Positions 27,140-37,486 of a DNA stretch of 64,000 nt are shown in pieces. The translations under genes were made by a program, and so were the position numbers. The notes below the pieces were generated by a model. The model did no database searches. It saw nothing but the letters and a program-made list of their open reading frames with translations, and was not told where the DNA came from. Source of the DNA: Adineta vaga (taxonomy: Eukaryota > Rotifera); NCBI GenBank assembly GCA_021613535.1, contig CP075495.1, positions 6,200,001 to 6,264,000 on the forward strand. The letters are read 5' to 3'. How positions within the stretch are numbered: the first letter of the stretch is position 1; every line of letters starts with the position of its first letter.

Positions 27140-30100
27140 ATACACACTCCATAGATCATCTGTTACATCATCAAGAGCAGTAGGAGAAGAACTGACGACC
27201 GTTTAATAGAGCGAAGAAGAAATGGCACAATCTCATAATTAATATTTTTGTCTTCGTCCGATTTGTTGTTATTTTATGCTTCGATCATATAATTACGCTT
27301 CTTCGCTTGAGAGCGATACAAAGAAAGAGAATGACTTTTACTAATGAACAACAGATATAAGCAGCTGTTCGAATAAACAATGCACATGTCACGGACTTTT
27401 TTTTCTCATTTTTTTCTTCTTTACGTTAAATGATTGTACTAAAAACAATATACATCGATACTTTCTCATACAAACTGTAACATAGTTGTGTTGGCTGACA
27501 TAAGTGCAATTAAATCTAACAGCTGTGTGTTGTATGTGGGCAAAATTATATAATCAATTTTGATTTTTTGATCAAATTTCTTCAATAGGATCTCAATACT
27601 CAAACATTAATTCCAGCAAGTAATGGTCGAAAAGTTCCGGCATTAACAATATTTACATATGCATTACAATATTTTAAAGAACATGCTTTACGTGAACTTT
27701 CCGATCAATCAGGAACACGATTTGTTAATGAAGATGTTCGATGGGTTATTACAGTACCAGCTATCTGGAAACAATCAGCTAAACAATTTATGCGAGAAGC
27801 TGCTTATCAAGTATGTATTGATATGATTAGGATAAAAGATTGTTGAAAAAGAAATTTATTGAAATTATATTTCAGGCTGGTATTGCTTCACGTGAATTTC
27901 CTGAACAATTACTTATTGCTCTGGAACCCGAAGCAGCATCAATATATATACGTAAACTTCGTATGCATCAATTCGTTCCTGATGAAACACCAGCATTTTC
28001 TCGTAATACTGTACGACGCGATCATAGTTTATTTTCTTCTTCGATATCTGATCATTCATCAGCGATTCTTCTTGATCCAGAAAAATGTTCGTTATTATCA
28101 TAAAATGATTTTTCATAACATCTCATTTCTGATTCTCTTTTATAGTATTATCCGATCATAATGATATATCCCAACAACAAAATCAAACACTTGAAGTGCT
28201 TCTTGATCGTGGGACACGTTATATAGTTGTTGATTGTGGTGGTGGAACTGTTGATATTACTGTTCATGAATTAGATAATAAAATGGGTACATTGAAAGAA
28301 TTATATAAAGCGACAGGTGGACCTTATGGTTCAGTAGGTATGTACGATTCAGAAAAACAACTAAAAAGAAACTTAACGGAGATTTCGTTTTTTTTTGCTT
28401 ATTTGAAGGTGTTGATCAAGAATTTGAAAAATTGATGAGTGCTATCTTTGGTAATGAAATTATGGAAGAATTTAAAATAAAACGACCAGCTGGTTATGTT
28501 GATTTAATGATTGCATTTGAAGCACGAAAAAGAACGGCTAGTCCATTTAAAAATAACCCATTAAATATCTCTTTACCATTTTCATTTATTGATTTCTATA
28601 AGAAGAAAAAGGTAAATTGATTGATTTCAATTGATTATCATGCATGTTCCTTTATCTTTGTTTCTTTCTTTCTTTCTCTTATTATCTATCCAATATCAAT
28701 TGCTTGCGAGTTTATCTACATTTTCTTTCCTTTATCCTTCCCCTTCAAAGCACATTAGTTTTAGAGAGATGATTTATTACAAATTAGATACCATAAAACA
28801 CCTCTATATCCTTAGTTATTGTCGAGTCTTCCTTTGAAAACTCAAGTACGTGCCTATGTGGCCAAACTCAACAAGGTGGGAATGGATGTTTGATATATTT
28901 ATTTATAACTATATCTATCTGTGTATTTCGAATTATCATTTTTTTTTGTTCCTCGTCATATTTTTTAATATTATTTCTTGTTGTCTGCGTCTGTTTTCCC
29001 TTCATTTTTGTGTGCTTCAAAGCGAATCTTACTGTAGCTTTTCTTCCTGCACTTCAATTCTTTCATAAATATAGTAGCGTAGAGAAAGATTTTTCATTAG
29101 AAGAGAACACATTTTCCCTACTTCCATGCATGACTATTTGTCGCTTATAATGATCTGATTTTGTAGAAGTTCGAAGCATGATAGGAAAAAGAAGGAGATA
29201 TGATTCAATTGTAATGAAAGGAATTTTTCTCTAGGGTTCAACAGTTGAATCAGCTATTCGTCGTTATAATGATCCGGACATCAAATGGTCAACACAGGGA
29301 ATGATGAGATTAACACCCGAAGCTATGAAGCGTCTATTTCATTCAACTGTGGAAAAAATTAAAGCTACTATAGGCGAAGTATTGAATAGTCCAGATGTAA
29401 AAGGTATATCGAAATGTTATTTTATATAATTTCAATCCTAATTTTTATACTATAGCTATTCAATATCTTTTTCTCGTTGGTGGTTTTGCTGAATCGCCAA
29501 TTCTTCAACATGAAATTCGCCGAGCATTTTCAAATATATTGAAAGTCATTATTCCTCAAGACGTATCGCTAACTATTTTGAAAGGTATTAATTCTATTGA
29601 ATATCTTCAAGACAAAGTCTAGTTCATTTTTTTTTGTTTGTTCGTTTGAATAGGTGCTGTTTTATTTGGACTTGATCCGACCATTGTTAATGTTCGTCGT
29701 TCACGTTTAACTTATGGAGTATCGGTTTTAAATCGTTTTATACCCGATCATCATCCAGTAGAGAAAAGAATTATTAAAGATAATAATGAATGGTGTGCTG
29801 ATATATTCGATAAATTTGTACTTGTGGATCAATCGATTGGTCTTGGTGATATTGTTATACGAAAATATACACCAGCAAGACATAATCAAGCTCAATGTAT
29901 CATTTCATTTTATTGCTCGGAATCGGATAAACCAATCTATGTAACCGATCCAGGTGTGAGAAAAATAGGTAAAAATCAAAGATAATATTTTCTATTTAGA
30001 TAATGAAGAAAACGAAATGATCTTCTTTTTTTTTGTTTATTTAGGTACACTTGTTTTAGATATGTTCTATGATGGACATTCATCATCCGATTCGAAAATG

Positions 30101-30229
30101 AATACTAAAAATCAAAGACGTGAAATACAAACTCGAATGGTTTTTGGTGATACTGAAATCAAAGTGAGCGCACTCGATGTAACCACTGGCAAATGTGTTC
30201 GAGCGACAATCGATTTTCTAAATAAATAA
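26130..30229 (+). CDS. HSPA12: HSPA12A/B-type Hsp70 family ATPase
   Basis: Ten exons give 805 residues: 26130-26757, 26829-26992, 27589-27810, 27876-28086, 28146-28337, 28409-28611, 29235-29403, 29456-29584, 29654-29968 and 30045-30229. An Asn/Ser-rich, probably disordered N-terminal region of about 170 residues precedes the actin/Hsp70-type ATPase. Phosphate loop 1 is [47 protein letters not shown], the second phosphate loop [21 protein letters not shown] and [10 protein letters not shown] follow in the order known for vertebrate HSPA12A. The C-terminal half ([10 protein letters not shown] to GDTEIK and IDFLNK) also matches that family, which lacks the classical Hsp70 peptide-binding domain. 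The ATG at 26,130 follows a splice acceptor at 26,115, so either it starts translation or an upstream exon does. Confidence 0.93.
27104..27149 (+). repeat. (TA)n(TG)n microsatellite in HSPA12-like intron
   Basis: A run of alternating TA dinucleotides passes directly into TG dinucleotides. It lies inside the 596-bp second intron (26,993-27,588) of the Hsp70-like gene. It is non-coding and probably polymorphic. Confidence 0.9.
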
Positions 30230-31218
30230 TCTCCTCTTCTATTAACAGTATCATTGTATATACATATAAATGTATAGATATTTATATATTTAGAGAATCG
30301 CTCTCAGGGCATCTCTACACACATCTTGACATTACAGTCAAATTCTTGATCAGTAGAGAATGAACGAAAGAAACAAAACTATAATTTCAACATTTTTGTG
30401 TGATTGATTTTTCCTATTCTTCTTTTTCTTTTGTGCTTTAATTTCTTTTTCCTATTTGAACATGTAGACCGCTTTCTTCTTCTTTTTTTTGTCTATCTTT
30501 GTAAGCAATATGCATTTTTTCTTTTCTTTTCTTTTCTTTTCATCATTTTGCTATTGAGAGAAAAAGGAAAAATTAGTAGAATTTATTCGAAGTAATATTA
30601 TATGAACGTTCTTCTTGTTTGTTTTTATTGTTATATAAATATGCAATATGTTTTGTCGCACGTCTTCTCTCCTAAACATATTCATTTGTGTTTGTCTCTT
30701 ACTTATTTAATGTTTTTTTTCTCTCGCTTGTTTTTATTGGTTAGACAGATCATATTTCATTCGAATGAAATCAGAGTAACGAATAATGAAAAAGAAAGAG
30801 ATTTTATGATAAATATCAAACTTGATTGAAAACTATTCATTCTGGTAGATGTCAAGAACCCGATTAGACTTACTTTTTCTGTTTCGACCCCAATGATCCA
30901 AAAGATATTAACATAGACTAATTGTTTTTATCTATTTATGGCATCAAATCAAATGTAATTATTCGAGCGCATCTTCCAGACATGGATACATAATTCGATG
31001 ATCAGAATAACAAAACAACAAATTGTAGTACTCTACTATGATTTAACCTATAAACAATACCAGATATATAACATAGAAAACAAAATGTTTTGTTTGTTTG
31101 TGTTCTTCGAGCCATATTATTCGATAAACGAAACGTCCATTCAATCCATCGTTCGATATCCATCCATAAGTCACCAGATTAAAATACAGAATTATTTCTC
31201 GTATCATTCTTTTTTTCA
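30230..31218. other. Intergenic region
   Basis: About 1 kb between the HSPA12-like stop and the UBA-like start. It is AT-rich with long T runs and a (CTTTT)n stretch near 30,520-30,540. No gene is seen; 3' UTR and promoter sequence are expected here. Confidence 0.5.
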
Positions 31219-31852
31219 ATGACAGATAATCGTGAATCAACATTAGCTTATTTTATGTCAATCACTCGTTCTCAACGAGATGATGCAATAGAATTTCTTC
31301 AAAAACATCAATGGAGACTTGATCGATCTTTAAATTTATTCTTCGAATATAATCATAAACAAGAAAAATTAAAGGTTTATTCAAAATCGATTGATGCACC
31401 ATATCAACAGTACGAAAATAAACTTCATGCTCGTGCTTTTGATCTTTTCCCCGTCTTATCTAGATCATCATCATCAAAAAAGATTATTATACCAACTATG
31501 ATTGAATTTCAGCGGTAAGAAAACCTTCTTACCTACATCTTTCAAACTGATTCAATTTATTCATAGATTTATTGAATCATTCGATACGAATACAATAAAT
31601 CTTCTTGAAAATTCTTCAAAAATGATGAATTTAGCAATGAAATATGCAACATGTAAACAATCGAATATTCCATTCGATCAAATTGAACATTGGAAAATTC
31701 ACTTAAAAGTTGATTATACTCGTTTACAAACTTTACTCGATAATGATATGTGTGCACCATTAGTTTGGATTGAACATTTTGAACATTTATTAAATGGAAA
31801 TATGTGTCAATTATTTGATTGTGATTCTATGTTTCACATCGGCGATCATTAA
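31219..31852 (+). CDS. Small protein with N-terminal UBA-like domain
   Basis: Two exons (31219-31514 and 31567-31852) joined in phase 2 give 193 residues. Residues about 6-45 (LAYFMSITRSQRDDAIEFLQ to SLNLFFEYN) have the three-helix pattern of the UBA-like domains at the start of p47/NSFL1C, UBXN and FAF proteins, where the domain binds ubiquitin. The rest has no UBX or SEP domain and is not recognised. It contains two further helix-rich stretches (SSKMMNLAMKYATC and APLVWIEHFEHLL). The start follows a T-rich leader and is the first ATG. The function beyond possible ubiquitin binding is unknown. Confidence 0.7.
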
Positions 31853-31901
31853 AGTTCTAAGTTATGTCTTAACAATTTTTTCGTTGTTTTGTTTTGTTTT
31901 C

Positions 31902-31930
31902 TTTATTGTGATTTAAAAATCAAAAATAAA
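31902..31930. terminator. Reciprocal poly(A) signals of two convergent genes
   Basis: Only 80 bp separate the stop codons of the UBA-like gene (31,852, plus) and the dehydrogenase (31,933, minus). A plus-strand AATAAA lies at 31,925-31,930, two bases before the dehydrogenase stop. A minus-strand AATAAA (TTTATT at 31,902-31,907) lies 26 bases past that gene's stop. Each transcript would then overlap the other's 3' end. Confidence 0.6.
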
Positions 31931-31932
31931 AA

Positions 31933-32733
31933 CTAGGAAAGATTTTCTTGCCATAGAACACGTCCTTCCATACCACCATGTACCATAAGAACATTACCAG
32001 TTAAATGGCCAGCCGTTTTATTCGAAGCAAAAAATAAACAAGCTTGAGCAACATCTTCAACTGTTGCCACTTTTCGTAATGCTGTTGTTCGTAATGCTTT
32101 TAAATGTTTACCTTGTTCAATAGAACTTTCTGCCAACGGTGTTCGAGTCCAACCTGGTGCCACTATATTACATCTTGCATGTGGAATTATATTGACAATT
32201 TCATTTTTTAAAGATTTTATAAAACCTGATTGTAATGCACCTTTACTACTCGCATAATCTAAATGATTAGCTTCACCAAATTTACCTGCTGTAGAACCAA
32301 TAAGAATTAAACTAGCATTAAGATCATCAATATTTGTTGTTGGTTTTAAACGTCTTAATTGTCGACACCATTCACGTGAATAGAGAAAGTAAGATGTTAA
32401 ATTAGTATCCATTGTATGTTGCCATTGTTCAAGTGACATATCCCAAATGGGAATGTCTTCATCGACAAAGATAGCATGATTAATAATACAAACATTAATC
32501 AAACCAAAATGTTCACAACTTTGTTCCATACCTTTGATTACAGCTTGTTCATCATTAGCATTTACAGAAAGAGCATAACATTGATCAGTAAACTGATCTA
32601 ATAATGGTGTGAGTGTGTTTTGCGTACGATGATAATGTAGAGAAACATTAGCACCTTGTTCTAGAAAGAGTCGTGCTATTGCAATTCCAATTCCACCAGC
32701 TGCACCGGTTATGAGAATGTGTTGCCCTTGCAT
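31933..32733 (-). CDS. Short-chain dehydrogenase/reductase (SDR), intronless
   Basis: A single open frame of 266 residues with a classical SDR fold. The dinucleotide-binding loop TGAAGGIG lies at residues 9-16. The active site is Asn111, Ser147 and the YASSK motif with Tyr160 and Lys164. The PG motif after strand 6 is VAPGWTRTP at 191-199, and the C-terminal TGNVLMVHGG resembles FabG-type reductases. The structural NNAG motif after strand 4 is altered to NHA (residues 85-87). It probably reduces or oxidises a carbonyl/alcohol with NAD(P)H; the substrate cannot be told. The lack of introns contrasts with most neighbours. Confidence 0.9.
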   Translation of the reverse strand: MQGQHILITGAAGGIGIAIARLFLEQGANVSLHYHRTQNTLTPLLDQFTDQCYALSVNANDEQAVIKGMEQSCEHFGLINVCIINHAIFVDEDIPIWDMSLEQWQHTMDTNLTSYFLYSREWCRQLRRLKPTTNIDDLNASLILIGSTAGKFGEANHLDYASSKGALQSGFIKSLKNEIVNIIPHARCNIVAPGWTRTPLAESSIEQGKHLKALRTTALRKVATVEDVAQACLFFASNKTAGHLTGNVLMVHGGMEGRVLWQENLS

Positions 32734-33116
32734 TTTACTTTTCTTTTTCTAGGTATGAAAACAAAGATAAGATACAAAACAAAACAAAACAAAAATCTCT
32801 CCTGTCATTTTGTTACATTTGAAAACACGAATCAAAATTCTTAATTATAAATTGATTCGATGGAGAGAAAGCTAGAAAAAACATCCACGAGTTAGATCAA
32901 ATATAAAATCATTCAAAATTAATCAATAATTTTTCAGAAATCAAATTTGTAAGAGACTGAATAAAGAAGTATATATGAAATCGAAAGATGTCAGATTACT
33001 TTGTACTGAGTGACTTTATTGCATTTTAATATAGTTTACTTTTACAATTCGATCAAAAAAGTTCATATTTTATAGTATTCTTCGTAAAACGATAAATTTA
33101 TTAAGACATTCATTTT

Positions 33117-34010
33117 AAAGCTAAAGACAGGTAATATTCATGGTGGAGTACGAATTGTTGAGAATCCAGATGAACTTTATGAATACAATATAAATGTTTG
33201 ACCACCTATAAGTAGAATGCTGATTAAATTATTGTTAATAAAAATGACTTCTCTATTTTTTTTTATCTATCTACAACATAAACCAGTACCAGCCACATCT
33301 CATCCTGAAAAATTACATGAAGAAACAGCATTAACAAAAGATTTTCCATTATATCGTAAGTTACATGATTATTACACAAATCAAAGGAAAACGAACTCTT
33401 TCATTGAAATTTCTAGTTTCATCATCATTGAGTTTTGAATATCCAGCTAATTGTCCAAATCCTCTTGCTGGCTATATACATATCAATCCCAATGATCTGT
33501 TTAAACAAGATTGTATTCTATCATGTACTTCACTTTGTCTGTATGTCATTCAAGGGCATGGTACAACCAAAAGCAGCTAGTGAAGACACAGCCTTCTATT
33601 ATGTACATGATGGTCCCTTATTGAAATATCTTCCAGTAATACTATCGAATAAAGCATTTTCTATCACTGTTTTTCGAGATCAAGTTTCGAAAGATAAAGT
33701 TGAAAGTATTCGATAAAATCCTGGTAGTGAACATGCGAATAGATTAGGAACATTGATTGGAAATTCTAAAATAAGCGAAACAAAATCATTAACACACACA
33801 CATTATGAGCATTATTAAATTTTTTACCAGTCAATTCTATGCAAAAAAACCTCATCGGTAATTTCTCATTTTTTTTCATCAAATGTATTTATTTTCATTT
33901 TTATTTTCTTTCAAAAAAGACATAACGCATCTAAAGATAAATGTTATACGTTAATTGGAGATGAATTAGATGAAGATGCAGGTCTCGCACTTCATCAGGT
34001 AAATATTATT
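33117..34010 (+). pseudogene. Broken coding fragments of an unrecognised gene
   Basis: Several short stretches read like real protein but are in different frames and interrupted by stops. They are GNIHGGVRIVENPDELYEYN near 33,130, TSHPEKLHEETALTKDFPLY near 33,295 continuing to YRKLHDYYTNQRK, YPANCPNPLAGYIHINPNDL near 33,440, and EDTAFYYVHDGPLLKYLPVI near 33,585 continuing to VFRDQVSKDKVESIR. A last piece, KDKCYTLIGDELDEDAGLAL, lies near 33,935. Some breaks could be introns, but a TAA after VESIR and a TGA after YNINV are not easily spliced away. I could not identify the parent gene. It may be a decaying gene or one with several sequence errors. Confidence 0.5.
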
Positions 34011-34256
34011 TTTCTTTTTATTGATTTTTATACGACATATAAATTCATTTTTGTTTGTTTTTGCAAAGAGTCTATATGATATTTGATTTGCTGATAAAGA
34101 ATGGAAATATTTTACATGATAAACATGCAATTAAAAGTATTATATATTGATTTTATCATTGATTGATTCAAAGTTTTATTGGAAAAATAATAAATAAAGA
34201 TTTGAGAAAATCGATATATTCATAAGTAAACGAAAACGAAAGATCCATGTTTTATT

Positions 34257-36703
34257 TTAATGTCGAGTATATAGATAATCTTTGACTTCTTCGACCATGA
34301 AATTTTTAGTTTTACTTAATAAATTCATAACTGGATGTTTAGCAGATAATGTTCGACCAGCTGTATCTTCCGCTCGTTCTAAGAATTCTTTTGCCAAGTC
34401 CATATTTCCGCGATGTGCATGAACAACAGCAAGATTATGTAATGTACGTGCTATATCAGGATGATCACCAGGTAATGATGCTTCTTGTAATTTCAATGCT
34501 TCTTCATATGCAACAAGAGCTGCATCGTAATCACCAGCAGATAAATAGACATTACCGAGATTCACTCGAGGTAATGCACGATTAGGATGTCCAGGTGGAA
34601 GTGATCGATCATAGATTTTCTTTGCTTTTGTATATCGAACTAATGCTCGAGAAAACTAACAAAATAAAACATAAAGAAACAGTTTATGAAGTCTTTTTTT
34701 CTCTTACATCTTGTCGTTCACAATCGATAGTACCCAAATTGATCAATGTTCCAGCGACGTCAACATGTTTTTTTGGAATATTTCTCTTGTACAATTTCAT
34801 TGCTCTTTGAAAGCATTCTTCGGCTTTTAACTGTCTTCCTTGTTCACTATACACAACACCAAGACCATTTAATGTCTTTGCAGCACTTGCTGCACGTTTT
34901 GGCCGAGCATTCATATGTAAATTATATGCACGAGTATAACTATTAATTGCACGACCGAAATCACCTTTCAAACGATGTGTACGACCAAAATTAAAAAATA
35001 TACAAGCAATTTCTTCATCATTCGGATTTGATGAACTCAGAATTGTATCGAAATATCTTTCAGCTTTGGCATATTCACCCATCTCAAGAAGTAAATTACC
35101 AAACATAAGAACAATGTTTGATTCCACCATCTTTTTCTTTTGATATTCCATATATTCAGCAGCTAAATCAGCACCTTGATCCGTTGCATGTACTTGTACA
35201 CGCCATAGATCTTCGTCTTCATTGAAATAACATGCATCAATTTGAAACGATGCTCCTATAGAATAGAAAAGAAAATGTACATATTTCATATAGATTAAAA
35301 TCTATCATTTCTTACCGATATCAACTAAAACTTCTGCTTCTTCTGGAAACGCTGAATATTCACGAATATCAGCGATAACAATTTTTTTAACGCTTTCTAA
35401 ATCTACAGCATATTCGAATAAAGCTCGTGCAAAACCTTCTCGTTTTGGCGATTTAGTAGCAAAACCAAAAGCTACATCAAATTCACTACTAGTTGATAAA
35501 TATCCATTCGTAGAAATTAAATTTCCGATGCTTCTTTGAAAATTTTCAACTTCATCCGCACTTAATCGTGAACCACGATATAATTTTAAAACACCTTTTG
35601 TTTTTTCTTTCAACACTGCAAATTTCAATTCCAATTGTTTACATAAATCCATAATATAAAAACGAAATTGATATAAGACATCAACATCTTCAGTACGAAG
35701 AGCTTTGTTAATAAATCTAATAGAGAAATATACACTTATTTGTCGTATGTTTTCAACTGATAACATACTTATAAACAAATGTTTCTTTAGTATACCACGG
35801 AATAGCTTCGGCAGATTTATAAGTTTTTTCGAAATCATCAATATTGTTTAATTCTGTTATATTACCACGATAATAATTGCGACATGTTGTAACCATAGTT
35901 TTTTTAGCTTCATCAGTACTAGGCATTTGTGTTAAGACAACTTTGAACAATTGAAAAAATAAGAATGAACCAGCTTCTTTGGAAAGATCACGTGTTGCCT
36001 TTTCTTTTTTATTATACATACTAAATGCTTCAGTTTGTTTTTCAAGTTCTTGACGAGACTTTTTAAGACGATCAGCAAGAGCAGATTCATTATCACACCA
36101 ATTGAGAAGATAACTATGTGTTTGTTGATTAAACTCATTAATTGAATCTGCAGCTGGTGAATAAACAAAGACGGAATCGATTTGTTTTAACGGTTCAATG
36201 GCTTCAACAACACCAGATGGTGGAGCATCATCAATAAGAAAAAAGAATTTGTTTGTCAATGGTGTAATATATTCCACACATTCGGTGATGTCAGTGAATG
36301 TCTAAAAATAATCCATTCAATATATAGTATCAACTTAATATGAGAAAGTACTGACTTTAACATCTTTATCTACTGTTGTAAGTATATCGATCACATTTTG
36401 TTTGGGTGCTTGACATACGAAATAGACAACGCGTGTTGTCTCGATATTGTTTGCTCTATCGTCACCGGGACGACCTCCGTCTCGTCCACCAGCATCTCGT
36501 CCATCACCATCGCGTCCACCACCATCACGGCCACTTCGTCCATCCTCATCTTCTGCTGCATTAGGACGTCCACCATCTCTATCACTTCGTCTGTCGTTTG
36601 TTTTAATATATTTTTTAATATTAAGCATGTTCACATACGCAATGAAAAATGACAAATATATTGATGATTTGTATCGACTCGCACTTTTATTCGCTTTTCT
36701 CAC
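34257..36703 (-). CDS. ART-TPR protein 1 (ADP-ribosyltransferase with TPRs)
   Basis: Five exons, minus strand: 36703-36356, 36301-35769, 35716-35316, 35255-34708 and 34655-34257, 742 residues if started at 36,703. A second ATG at 36,628 is equally possible and would drop a hydrophobic-looking leader. After an Arg/Asp/Gly-rich tract comes an alpha/beta domain with FLIDDAPPSGVV and IDSVFVYSP. The ART fold follows: the Arg motif LYRGSRLS near residue 338, the STS motif NGYLSTSSEF, and the ExE motif PEEAEVL near residue 420. R-S-ExE is the arginine-specific ART signature, so NAD-dependent ADP-ribosyl transfer to protein arginine is likely. About six TPRs of kinesin-light-chain type end the protein and probably bind the partner or target. 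This is the only one of the three paralogues here with an intact ExE. Confidence 0.88.
36463..36600 (-). repeat. GC-rich Arg/Asp/Gly repeat tract in ART-TPR 1
   Basis: A locally GC-rich block encodes short tandem units such as GRDGGGRDGDGRDAGGRDGG. It lies between the N-terminus and the alpha/beta domain of ART-TPR 1, and neither ART-TPR 2 nor 3 has it. It stands out against the AT-rich surroundings and probably grew by slippage. Confidence 0.85.
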
Positions 36704-37486
36704 TGGTAAACAATTGCAATATTAAACGATATGCATGAATGATCAAAACGATTTCAAACGATGAGGAAAAAAAGAAAAACTATCATATTGCGACATGTTT
36801 TTCTTATTCATACGATGATATGATTGAAGTAAGACCAATCCAAAATGAGAAAAATATTTTATATTGTGCACAATTACCTAATATAGTCTAGCACGTGTAT
36901 CAATCAAAATTTGATAATTTGCTAGAATAGTCTATGAAAAAAAAAGTTTTATCAGAGAATACGAAGGTAACGTTGTTTTTGCATTTCTACTCAAAAGGAT
37001 AAAGATCTGTCAGATTACTAGCTAACTCCCTTCATTAATCATAAATCTTGATATTCAAGTGTATAACTGACAATTATTTATTTTGAAGTATTCTTTTCAT
37101 AAGAGCTACATATCTGACTGTATATAAGGTTATCACGACAAACAAACTGCTGTATGTTATCGGTAATTAAATCAATTAGTTACTTATAAACAATCAAAAA
37201 TATTTGTTATGTAATTCGAGCATTTATTTCATGTGTATACAGAATAACACAAGAATATATTAAAATTCAACCGATGATAGCGTCATCTATTTTTGATTTG
37301 CCATATACTTATAATGAACTAAAAATAAATAGGAACCTTATAGAACTGGTTATATAATTATGAGATTTCTCTAGAACAGACGTGATTATTTACCATATAG
37401 TTGCTAAGTAACTAAATCGTATGAATTGTAAATGGCATGAATCGATGGCATATTTTCAAATTGTTATTTGCGTACGTTAATGAAAG
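36704..37486. promoter_or_regulatory. Shared upstream region of ART-TPR 1 and CFAP69
   Basis: About 780 bp separate the divergent starts of ART-TPR 1 (minus) and CFAP69 (plus). The region is AT-rich, has no open frame of interest and probably contains both promoters. No specific element was recognised. Confidence 0.4.

Noticed and set aside
28820-28870. Possible extra HSPA12 exon ([13 protein letters not shown]-like reading)
   Set aside because: Joining 28,611 to 29,235 directly reproduces the family sequence (FIDFYKKKK then [10 protein letters not shown]) without any gap.
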